Origin: an uncultured Anaerolineae bacterium
GTDB taxonomy: Bacteria > Chloroflexota > Anaerolineae > Anaerolineales > Villigracilaceae
Direction of reading: 5' to 3'
DNA length: 64,000 nt
NCBI GenBank assembly: GCA_903838415.1
Contig: CAILYI010000084.1
Location: 1 to 64,000 of the forward strand
The position numbers were made by a program, and so were the translations under genes. Position 1 is the first letter of the stretch. Each line of letters starts with the position of its first letter. Positions 57,521-64,000 of this stretch are shown here, in pieces. The notes under the pieces were generated by a model. The model did not search any database, had not been told where the DNA came from, and saw only the letters and a list, made by a program, of their open reading frames with translations.

Positions 57521-57562
57521 CTGACGAAAATGGGCGGCCAGATGGCCGCCCATTTTCGTCAG
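57521..57562 (-). terminator. Terminator with a 20-bp perfect stem
   Basis: The arms 57521-57540 and 57543-57562 are perfectly complementary, with a 2-base loop (effectively 4). It lies between the GH127 start and the end of the membrane protein gene at 57575, and stops transcription from the latter on the minus strand. Confidence 0.9.
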
Positions 57563-57574
57563 ACTATTCAATTG

Positions 57575-58294
57575 TTAGCGCCAGGTCCCTGGGTCTTCAT
57601 CCCGTGATTTGGCCGCCATGCCAAGCGGTTGATAGGTTGGCTCGGGCCGGGTGGGACGCTGTTGGGCGTTGAGCGGCTGAGTTTTTTGGAAGGGCCGCGG
57701 GTTGCTGTTGGTGGATTGATTCACCGTGTGGTTGACTCCGTCAAAACGGGTTTGCGCCGCACGGGTGGATGGTCTGGCATCTGCCATGGAAAATAACCGG
57801 TCACCCGCCATCGAAAACGTCCCGATGATCAAAATCCGGATAATCCAGACCATCACTGCCACGAAGACCGGCACCACTTTGGTGAGAGTCTCGCGCCCGA
57901 TGATGGCTGATCCAAGCGCCGTGTGTCCGTTCGTCGCCACGGCCACACCCCACCAGGTGAGCGTGGCGTTCATGGCCGCGGCCAGCACCCAGGCTCCAAA
58001 CAGATACCAGACTTCGGCGGGTTCATCGGCCGCGGATTTTTCGGGAGTGAACAGGCGCGCGATACCTGCAAAGTCGATGCCACAAAAGGCGATCGACAGG
58101 ATGGTGGCCCAGCGGACGCCCGCGAAGGTCAGATTTGTGCCGAGCAAATCAGTGAGCGCAAAATCAGTGGTGGAGTAGTTGAAAACCTCGAAAGCCAGCA
58201 AAGCTGCCATTAAGATTCCTCCAAACACTGTCCCGCGCCGCAATCCTGTTTTGCGGAGCATGGTCAGTAATTGAAGTGATGATATGTTGTTCAT
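57575..58294 (-). CDS. Four-helix membrane protein of unknown function
   Basis: The 239-residue protein has about four transmembrane helices (GTVFGGILMAALLAFEV, WATILSIAFCGIDFAGIA, WYLFGAWVLAAAMNATLTWW, VFVAVMVWIIRILIIG). A polar C-terminal tail of about 70 residues rich in Asn/Gln/Pro follows. GAGGAG is placed before the ATG. I do not recognise it. The tail looks disordered and may bind a partner. Confidence 0.6.
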   Translation of the reverse strand: MNNISSLQLLTMLRKTGLRRGTVFGGILMAALLAFEVFNYSTTDFALTDLLGTNLTFAGVRWATILSIAFCGIDFAGIARLFTPEKSAADEPAEVWYLFGAWVLAAAMNATLTWWGVAVATNGHTALGSAIIGRETLTKVVPVFVAVMVWIIRILIIGTFSMAGDRLFSMADARPSTRAAQTRFDGVNHTVNQSTNSNPRPFQKTQPLNAQQRPTRPEPTYQPLGMAAKSRDEDPGTWR

Positions 58295-58501
58295 GAGTTT
58301 CTCCTCGAATCTGGGAAACGCGTAGATCGGATGTCTTTATATTAGAACAAATATTCTATATTGTCAATAGCATACTGTCATGACTTTTTGTGACAATTTG
58401 ATTGCAAATTGGAAGGTAAAAAACCAGCGGGACTTGCCCCGTTCACCTTTTTATTCCCCCGTCAGTTTGGCCTGGATCGTTTCGATGGCAGCCAAAATCC
58501 G

Positions 58502-58565
58502 AAACCGCTGAATGATAAAAAAAGTCCCCGTCAAAACGGGGACTTTTTTTATCATTCAGCGGTTT
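58502..58565. terminator. 29-bp inverted-repeat terminator overlapping a gene end
   Basis: The arms 58502-58530 and 58537-58565 are perfectly complementary over 29 bases with a 6-base loop, and T-rich runs in the stem. The right arm includes the last four codons and stop of the DivIVA-like gene (58552), so translation and termination overlap here. Confidence 0.88.
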
Positions 58566-59061
58566 TTGCCAGGGATGGCTCTTTCATGTCTGCGGCGGTT
58601 ATGGTTGGACCGTGCAACCGGTCTTCCTCTATTTTGCGGATGCCGTTGCGTACCTGCGTCAGCGCGCGGGAGATTTCATCTTCCAGGCCCTGCAAGGAGG
58701 CGACAACGTAATCATCCGCATCACGCCGGGTGACCAGGGCATCTTCCCGCGACTGGGCAATGATTTGGGCGGCGCGAGTCTGAGCGCTTTTGACGATGGC
58801 CTCACGCTCGACGATTTGCTCAGCCTTCTCTTTGGCCAGCGCCACGATACGACCGGCTTCTTCTTGCGCCTGGGCGAGAATACGATCCTTTTGTGTAACG
58901 ACTTGCTGGGCCTTTTTGACTTCTTCCGGCACAGTCACGCGCATCTGGTCGATAATATCCAGCATTTTATCTTCATCCACAACGACATTGCGGGTGAAGG
59001 GCACGGCGCGGCTTTCGTTAAACAGTTCTTCGATGCGGTCTACTAAATGCAGAATATCCAT
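58552..59061 (-). CDS. DivIVA-like coiled-coil protein
   Basis: This 169-residue protein is mostly a long coiled coil (about residues 40-150, e.g. QKDRILAQAQEEAGRIVALAKEKAEQIVERE). The short N-terminal part MDILHLVDRIEELFNESRAVPF resembles ATP synthase b/DivIVA-like family members of unknown exact role. Such proteins can organise the cell envelope or division. It ends in a long terminator hairpin. It lies upstream of nothing functional except a hairpin, and downstream of coaD on the minus strand. Confidence 0.75.
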   Translation of the reverse strand: MDILHLVDRIEELFNESRAVPFTRNVVVDEDKMLDIIDQMRVTVPEEVKKAQQVVTQKDRILAQAQEEAGRIVALAKEKAEQIVEREAIVKSAQTRAAQIIAQSREDALVTRRDADDYVVASLQGLEDEISRALTQVRNGIRKIEEDRLHGPTITAADMKEPSLAKTAE

Positions 59062-59147
59062 AAGCTCCTCCGCTCATGGGAAAGCGGCAATGTAATTATC
59101 AAAAAAGAATTCCCAGGTTCCACAATATTATATAACAACTATTGAAA

Positions 59148-59669
59148 TTAATCGCGCAACGCATTTGCAGGTCGTTGACTATCATCACTCATTTCTGATA
59201 CCGTATGTTTTAGCGCGGCTTCCACGTGCGGAGGAACCATGCTCGAAACATCGCCATCCAGCATGGCAATTTCGCGCACCGTGGTGGATGAAAGGAATGT
59301 GTGTTCTTCGTTGGTGATGAAGGCCACAATTTCAACATCCTTGGCGAGGCGATGATTGGCAAGCGCCATGCGGAACTCAAATTCAAAATCTGAAAAAACC
59401 CGCAGGCCGCGCACAATGACCTGTGCGTCGATATCATGCGCTTTGTTGACCGTTAATCCGCTGTAGCCGATCACGCGGATTTTGGGGTGGTCTTTGAAGG
59501 ATTGTCTTGCCAATTCAATCCGTTTTTCTGGCGAAAACAGCAGAGATTTGAGCGGTTTATCATACACAGCGATAACGACTTCATCAAACAACCGCGCGGC
59601 ACGTTCAGCAATGTCAATGTGGCCGTAATGAATGGGATCAAACGTGCCGGGGAATAAGGCTCTCACCAT
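59148..59669 (-). CDS. coaD: Phosphopantetheine adenylyltransferase
   Basis: This 173-residue CoaD catalyses the fourth CoA synthesis step, forming dephospho-CoA. The nucleotide motif LFPGTFDPIHYGHIDIAERA corresponds to GxFDPxHxGH, and the ISSTxVRE-type motif is seen as FLSSTTVREIAMLDGD. Length is typical. It lies just downstream of recG, as in many Chloroflexi and Firmicutes genomes. Confidence 0.95.
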   Translation of the reverse strand: MVRALFPGTFDPIHYGHIDIAERAARLFDEVVIAVYDKPLKSLLFSPEKRIELARQSFKDHPKIRVIGYSGLTVNKAHDIDAQVIVRGLRVFSDFEFEFRMALANHRLAKDVEIVAFITNEEHTFLSSTTVREIAMLDGDVSSMVPPHVEAALKHTVSEMSDDSQRPANALRD

Positions 59670-59751
59670 TAGTTATCAGTCTCCTGATCTAAATGGTCTG
59701 ACAGGTCTTTTCGTTGCAAAAGACCGCAACCAGATCACTAAGTCAAACAAA

Positions 59752-62289
59752 TTAACTCACATCACCCTTGGTGCCCCAGAAACGATTTAACGCTTCCGCG
59801 AGCAGGGCGTGTTCAGGCGCTTTCAGTTCGGCGTCGATTTCGAACATTTTTTGGGCATGTCCGCGGGCTTTTTCGATTAACGCCACATCGGTCAGGGTTG
59901 CCATTTTCAGCGTGGTGGCATAGCCCGATTGTCGCGTTCCCAAGAATTCGCCGGGACCGCGTTGTTTCAGGTCGAGTTCGGCCAGTTTAAAGCCGTCATT
60001 GGTCTCGACCATGGCTTGCAAGCGTTCATTTTCGGCGGAATCGGAATGATCTGGCACCAACAGGCAGAAGGATTCGCCGCCGCCGCGGCCCACACGTCCG
60101 CGCAATTGATGGAGCTGGGCCAGGCCGAAGCGATTGGCGCCCTCAATCAGCATGACCGTCGCGTTAGGCACATCCACGCCCACTTCAATGACCGTGGTGG
60201 AGACCAGAATGTCATATTTTTGATCGCGGAAATCAGCCATGATGCGATCTTTTTCGTCAGGCTTCATCTTTCCGTGCAGCAGACCCAGCTTCAGGTCGCG
60301 GAAAATTTCTTTCGACAGGCGTTCGTGATCGTCCACGGCGGCTTTGAGCGTTTCCAGCTTTTCGCTTTCCTCAATTAACGGATAAACGATAAAGGCCTGC
60401 CGCCCGGCTTCAATCTGACTGCGAATGAGCGAATAGCCGCGCTCGCGTTCCTGCGGCATCAGCACATGCGTCGAAACGGGTTCGCGCCCGGCTGGCATTT
60501 CGTCCATCACCGACAAATCCAGGTCGCCATACAACGTCAGCGCCAGCGAGCGTGGAATGGGCGTGGCGGTCATCACCAACAGGTGCGGGTCGCTGCCCTT
60601 CGCGCGCAGCGCGGAACGCTGTTCCACGCCAAAGCGATGTTGTTCGTCGATCACTACCAATTGCAAATCTTTCAATTGGACCGGTTCTTCAATCAGCGCG
60701 TGTGTGCCGATCAGGACTTTTACCTCGCCCGAAGCGAGTCCTTCCTGAATGGACTGGCGCTCCCCGGCGCCGGTGTCGCCGGTTAATAAGCGCACCTGAC
60801 CCTCGGCCAAAACACCGTCTGCAATCAGGAAATTGGAGAAATTCTTAAAATGCTGTTCGGCCAGGATCGACGTGGGCGCCATGATCGCCACTTGCGATCC
60901 GGCGCGCACCACCATCATCGCCGCCAGCGCAGCGACAACCGTCTTGCCGGAACCAACATCACCCTGAATCAAGCGGTTCATCGGGCGGCCGGAGCCAATA
61001 TCCACGCAAATGTCATCCACGGCGCGTTTTTGCACACCGGTCAGCGTAAACGGCAGCGCCGAGATGCGCTCGCTCAGCCAGTCGTCCGGCACGTCGAAAA
61101 TCCGCCCGACCACGGCTTGCCAGTCGCGTTTTTGGCGCAGCACGCCCATTTGCAGATAGAAAATTTCGTCAAAAGCGAGACGTTCTCGCGCCGATTTGAT
61201 TGATTCTTGTGAATCGGGGAAATGCGCCTGGTGGATGGCTTCGCCCAGCCCCACCAACCCGGCGGCCTGTCTGACCGTTTCGGGGAGCGGATCGGCCACC
61301 CGGGGCGCCCAATACTTAATCACCTGATCCATCAGCTGCCGCAGCCACTTTTGCGTGATACTGGCGGTCAGCGGGTAAATGGGAACAATGCGATTGGTGT
61401 GCAAATGCTCAATTTCGACAGGTTCCCAATCCGGGCTGTTCAAGATCAGGCGGCCCAGGTATTGTTCCACCTTGCCGGCCACGGCGATATTCATGCCCTC
61501 GCTGAGACGGTTTATCAGCCAGGGCTGATTGAACCAGCTTACGCGCAGCGCCCCGGTGCCGTCACTGATGACAGCTTCCACGATTTGCATTTTCCCGCCA
61601 CGAATCGGACGGGCCACTACACTTTGAATTTGTCCAATCACCGTCACCACTTCACCATAAAAAAGTGAGCGGATGGGTTTTAGCATACTGTAATCGTCGT
61701 AACGGCGCGGAAAGTAATACAGCATATCCCCCAGGGTGAACATGCCCAATTTCTCAAGTGACTGCGCGTTTTTCGGGCCGACTCCCTGCAAGACTGTCAG
61801 GCTGGCGTTGAGCGCCACCGGCGTCTGCGAGGTTTGCGCGCCTGGATAGGTTGACGCGCGCGAGGGAGCGGGTTTGCGCTGCGGGGCGGGCGTCGGCTCC
61901 GCAACGGGTGACGGCTGCTGGTGCGGACGCTGCGGCCTGGAGGCAGGTCGCTCTTCGATAACGGGTGCAGATTCGTCGTGAGTCGGGGCTGCTTGTGAGC
62001 CTTCCTGAGCGTAGACGGGAGTCGGGATGTCCGCATCTGGAATCTGGCCCTGTATCCGCTTCCAGACGCCTTTGAGCGTATCGGCGCGCGAAGTGGGGGT
62101 CAAGCGATGGTAATCGCGTAAACGCATGGCCACAAGCTGCACAAGCTCTTCTGGGATACTCTCGTTGCGCGCTTCGGCTTCCCAAAAATCCAGAATTTTG
62201 GCTAGGCCGCCAATGACGGCGGTATTGGCGTATTTGTTTTCGGCTTCGAGACGGAAGAATTTTCGTAGTTTTTCAATAGAAGATTGCAT
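59752..62289 (-). CDS. recG: ATP-dependent DNA helicase RecG with N-terminal extension
   Basis: RecG is the fork-reversal helicase that remodels stalled replication forks. The 845-residue protein has an N-terminal extension of about 100 helical residues, then a Pro/Ala/Gln-rich linker near residues 105-150. The wedge domain follows, then the helicase core with Walker A GDVGSGKTVVAALA, DEQH box VVIDEQHRFGVEQR and motif VI HQLRGRVGRGG. E. coli RecG is about 690 residues; the extra length is at the N-terminus. Confidence 0.95.
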   Translation of the reverse strand: MQSSIEKLRKFFRLEAENKYANTAVIGGLAKILDFWEAEARNESIPEELVQLVAMRLRDYHRLTPTSRADTLKGVWKRIQGQIPDADIPTPVYAQEGSQAAPTHDESAPVIEERPASRPQRPHQQPSPVAEPTPAPQRKPAPSRASTYPGAQTSQTPVALNASLTVLQGVGPKNAQSLEKLGMFTLGDMLYYFPRRYDDYSMLKPIRSLFYGEVVTVIGQIQSVVARPIRGGKMQIVEAVISDGTGALRVSWFNQPWLINRLSEGMNIAVAGKVEQYLGRLILNSPDWEPVEIEHLHTNRIVPIYPLTASITQKWLRQLMDQVIKYWAPRVADPLPETVRQAAGLVGLGEAIHQAHFPDSQESIKSARERLAFDEIFYLQMGVLRQKRDWQAVVGRIFDVPDDWLSERISALPFTLTGVQKRAVDDICVDIGSGRPMNRLIQGDVGSGKTVVAALAAMMVVRAGSQVAIMAPTSILAEQHFKNFSNFLIADGVLAEGQVRLLTGDTGAGERQSIQEGLASGEVKVLIGTHALIEEPVQLKDLQLVVIDEQHRFGVEQRSALRAKGSDPHLLVMTATPIPRSLALTLYGDLDLSVMDEMPAGREPVSTHVLMPQERERGYSLIRSQIEAGRQAFIVYPLIEESEKLETLKAAVDDHERLSKEIFRDLKLGLLHGKMKPDEKDRIMADFRDQKYDILVSTTVIEVGVDVPNATVMLIEGANRFGLAQLHQLRGRVGRGGGESFCLLVPDHSDSAENERLQAMVETNDGFKLAELDLKQRGPGEFLGTRQSGYATTLKMATLTDVALIEKARGHAQKMFEIDAELKAPEHALLAEALNRFWGTKGDVS

Positions 62290-62338
62290 GAGAGTATTTT
62301 ACCCTATGTGAAACACTTGTTGCGTGTTCCACTTTACA

Positions 62339-63181
62339 TTAAGCCTTGATCGCCGCAAAACCCAGCCCATCCGGCCCAACGTGCGTGCCGATGACTGTCG
62401 TGACGTTGATTATGTGAATGTGCGCTGGCAGGAATTTCGCGGAACTGGTGGTCAACCGCTCGATCAAACCGCGGGCGCGGGCTTCGGCATTGGTGTGCAA
62501 AATGGCCAGGCGCTTGAGTTGTCCAAGCGCGACGATCAGAGAATAAAGTTCTTCGGTGGCTTTGCTGGTTGTACGGGGTGTTGTCACGGGTTTGATGACG
62601 CCCTCACGCAGTTCGACCACCGGCTTGATGCTCAATAATCCCCCCAGCGCGGCCACAGCCTGTGGTAATCGTCCCGAGCGGCGCAGATATTCGATGGTAT
62701 CCAGCGCGGCGTAGATGTGCAATTTTTCACGGGTTGCCTGGATGGCGGCCAATACTTCGGGCAGGCGCAGTCCTTTTTCGATGGCTTCCGCGGCCGCCAG
62801 GACCTGGTACCCCATGCCAAGCGAAAGTGAGCCGGATTCGATGACAGTGATTTTTCCACCGAATTCCTCGGCTGCTTTTCGCGCAATATTGGCGATGGCG
62901 GTCAGTTTTTCGGCCGTGAAGATGCCAATCACGTGGTCGCAGCCCGATTCAAGCAGTTTTCGATAGCGCAGGGTGAATTCTTCGCCGGAGGGCGCCGCCG
63001 TGGTGGGAGAGGTGCGCATGGTCGGTAGGCGCGTATAAAACTCTGTCCGGGCGATGTTGACGCCATCGAGATATGGTTGGCCTTCCAGCACAAGAATCGC
63101 GGGCACCACCTCGATTTTGTAACGATTTACAATCTCTTCGGGCAAGTCACACGGGGAATCAGTTACAAGGCCAATCAGCAT
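62339..63181 (-). CDS. DegV family protein (first copy)
   Basis: This 280-residue DegV-fold protein has the signature start IGLVTDSPCDLPEEIVNRY and the segments DGVNIARTEFYTRLPTMRTSPTTAAPS and VIGIFTAEKLTAIANIA. DegV proteins bind fatty acids (as FakB subunits in Firmicutes). They may supply acyl chains to a FakA kinase, which is not in the window. It lies beside a second, divergent DegV-like gene. Confidence 0.9.
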   Translation of the reverse strand: MLIGLVTDSPCDLPEEIVNRYKIEVVPAILVLEGQPYLDGVNIARTEFYTRLPTMRTSPTTAAPSGEEFTLRYRKLLESGCDHVIGIFTAEKLTAIANIARKAAEEFGGKITVIESGSLSLGMGYQVLAAAEAIEKGLRLPEVLAAIQATREKLHIYAALDTIEYLRRSGRLPQAVAALGGLLSIKPVVELREGVIKPVTTPRTTSKATEELYSLIVALGQLKRLAILHTNAEARARGLIERLTTSSAKFLPAHIHIINVTTVIGTHVGPDGLGFAAIKA

Positions 63182-63197
63182 AGGGTTTGGGGATGAT

Positions 63198-63971
63198 TTA
63201 TTTTTTCTCTGGCATTTCCAACACGGTCAGCCCCAAGGCTTGCGGGCCAAATAGCGCTGCTAATGGAAGATCGAGTTCCAACTCGCTGATCGTTGCGTTT
63301 GGGAATAAGTCGCTGGCGGTCGTTTGCAGGAGACGGAAATTCAAGCTGGCGTTGGTTCCGTGGAAATAGACCAGTTGCTGCGGGAACTCGAATTCTTCAA
63401 TGAAAACTTGCAGGGTTTCGAGCAAATGTCGCTGCGTGCGTACTTTTTTGTGGAGTGTCAGGTCGCCTTCTTCGAGTAAAAAAACCGGGAACATGCCAGG
63501 TTGATCGGTGGCAGAGCCAGTTTGCAGGAGGGTTTGTTCTTCCTTAACCGATTGGAGGCTATCGGGGACGATCAAGGTGAAGAGATGTGGGAGCATGCCC
63601 CGGATGTGGATCTCGATGTCCGATAAAGAAGTATTCTCGTCCGCCAGTTGGGCGGCCGTCTGCGCCAAAATTCCCAGCCCGGGACCTAATTGCTGTGTAT
63701 CCAGCACGGAGATTTTGGCGGTGCCCCCGTGACTTTGGGCTGCCAATTTTGCCGTTTCGGTGATTGGAAGAATTGCTTCAGCGGGAGTCAGCACCATGAT
63801 GGCGCTGAATTCGCGCTCGAGCTCACTGTAGACGCGTTTGAAATCATCCAAATCCGGCAGCTTGAGACCGTCTTTGTCTACGACCAGTTTCATCGTGCGG
63901 ATACGTTGTTCGCTGCTGGATGTGACGGGCGGGAAAAGTGTGGTGGAAAAGGTCAGGATGCAAAGGCTCAT
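63198..63971 (-). CDS. DegV-like protein (second, divergent copy)
   Basis: This 257-residue protein has the same fold plan as its neighbour but lacks the N-terminal TDSPCDL motif: the start reads MSLCILTFSTTLFPPVTSS. Later segments (VLTPAEAILPITETAKLAAQSHGG, ISVLDTQQLGPGLGILAQTAAQLA) align with the DegV pattern. It may be a pseudo-homologue or a lipid-binding variant. The ATG at 63971 is near the window edge, so an upstream extension cannot be excluded. Confidence 0.7.
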   Translation of the reverse strand: MSLCILTFSTTLFPPVTSSSEQRIRTMKLVVDKDGLKLPDLDDFKRVYSELEREFSAIMVLTPAEAILPITETAKLAAQSHGGTAKISVLDTQQLGPGLGILAQTAAQLADENTSLSDIEIHIRGMLPHLFTLIVPDSLQSVKEEQTLLQTGSATDQPGMFPVFLLEEGDLTLHKKVRTQRHLLETLQVFIEEFEFPQQLVYFHGTNASLNFRLLQTTASDLFPNATISELELDLPLAALFGPQALGLTVLEMPEKK

Positions 63972-64000
63972 AGCATTTTCTTGCCTATTCTGGTAGCGCA

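Overview
The window looks like a chromosomal segment of a Chloroflexota bacterium, most plausibly of the Anaerolineae type. This is inference from gene content: a Ccm (System I) cytochrome c maturation operon with a Cys-type CcmE, a run of multihaem cytochromes c with b561-like partners, a split b6-type cytochrome b, a translin/TRAX-like protein beside a DUF3467 protein and ssb, a DivIVA-like protein, a GH127 enzyme, and coaD-recG-DegV housekeeping genes. Nothing suggests a plasmid, phage, insertion sequence or CRISPR array. Genes are closely packed, usually with clear Shine-Dalgarno sequences, and many transcription units end in long perfect hairpins.

Region by region: 1-5.9 kb holds an MFS exporter, a glycosyltransferase, a YtxH-like protein, panB-panE and a membrane-anchored zinc-ribbon protein. 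From 6.0 to 16.0 kb (minus strand) lies a respiratory cluster, in transcription order: a 64-aa membrane protein, a nine-haem cytochrome c, a b561-type subunit, a second nine-haem cytochrome, a b561-cytochrome c fusion, a structured 322-bp gap, a Rieske protein, cytochrome b6, a subunit IV fused to six cytochrome c motifs, and a ten-haem NapC/NirT-like cytochrome. Divergently, 16.3-19.2 kb encodes a seven-haem cytochrome, a Tat-exported four-cluster ferredoxin and an NrfD quinone-reactive subunit. From 19.5 to 28.3 kb is a ccm operon (ccmE, F, H, G, a ccmI-like gene, a dihaem lipoprotein, ccmA, B, C, and a 51-codon ccmD absent from the ORF track).

From 28.3 to 43.7 kb are accessory and housekeeping genes: a secreted transglycosylase-like protein, a LysR regulator, a membrane HdrD/GlpC-like Fe-S oxidoreductase, a YcaQ-like glycosylase, a DMT permease, metallophosphatase, AAC(6')-like acetyltransferase, ferritin, an SDR without its catalytic pair, an M23 peptidase-like protein, Hsp20, a BMP-type lipoprotein, a SUMF1-fold lipoprotein, MazG and an M50 protease. 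A tRNA-Val(UAC) is followed by a 21-bp tandem repeat. From 44 to 64 kb are rsmG, a DUF4349 lipoprotein, coaBC, Nudix, two b561 paralogues, an ssb-DUF3467-translin-like-membrane protein-DNPH1-like operon, lpdA, a GH127 enzyme, a DivIVA-like protein, coaD, recG and two DegV-like genes.

How the genes work together: the sequence encodes 44 potential covalent haem attachment sites in 7 proteins, next to the machinery that would attach those haems. My reading is a quinone-linked periplasmic electron-transfer system. The NrfD module, two b561/nine-haem modules and a Rieske/b6-type complex would exchange electrons between menaquinone and a periplasmic cytochrome network. No terminal reductase or oxidase catalytic subunit is visible in the window, so direction and end acceptor are open. 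CoA synthesis is partly represented by panB, panE, coaBC and coaD at three separate places.
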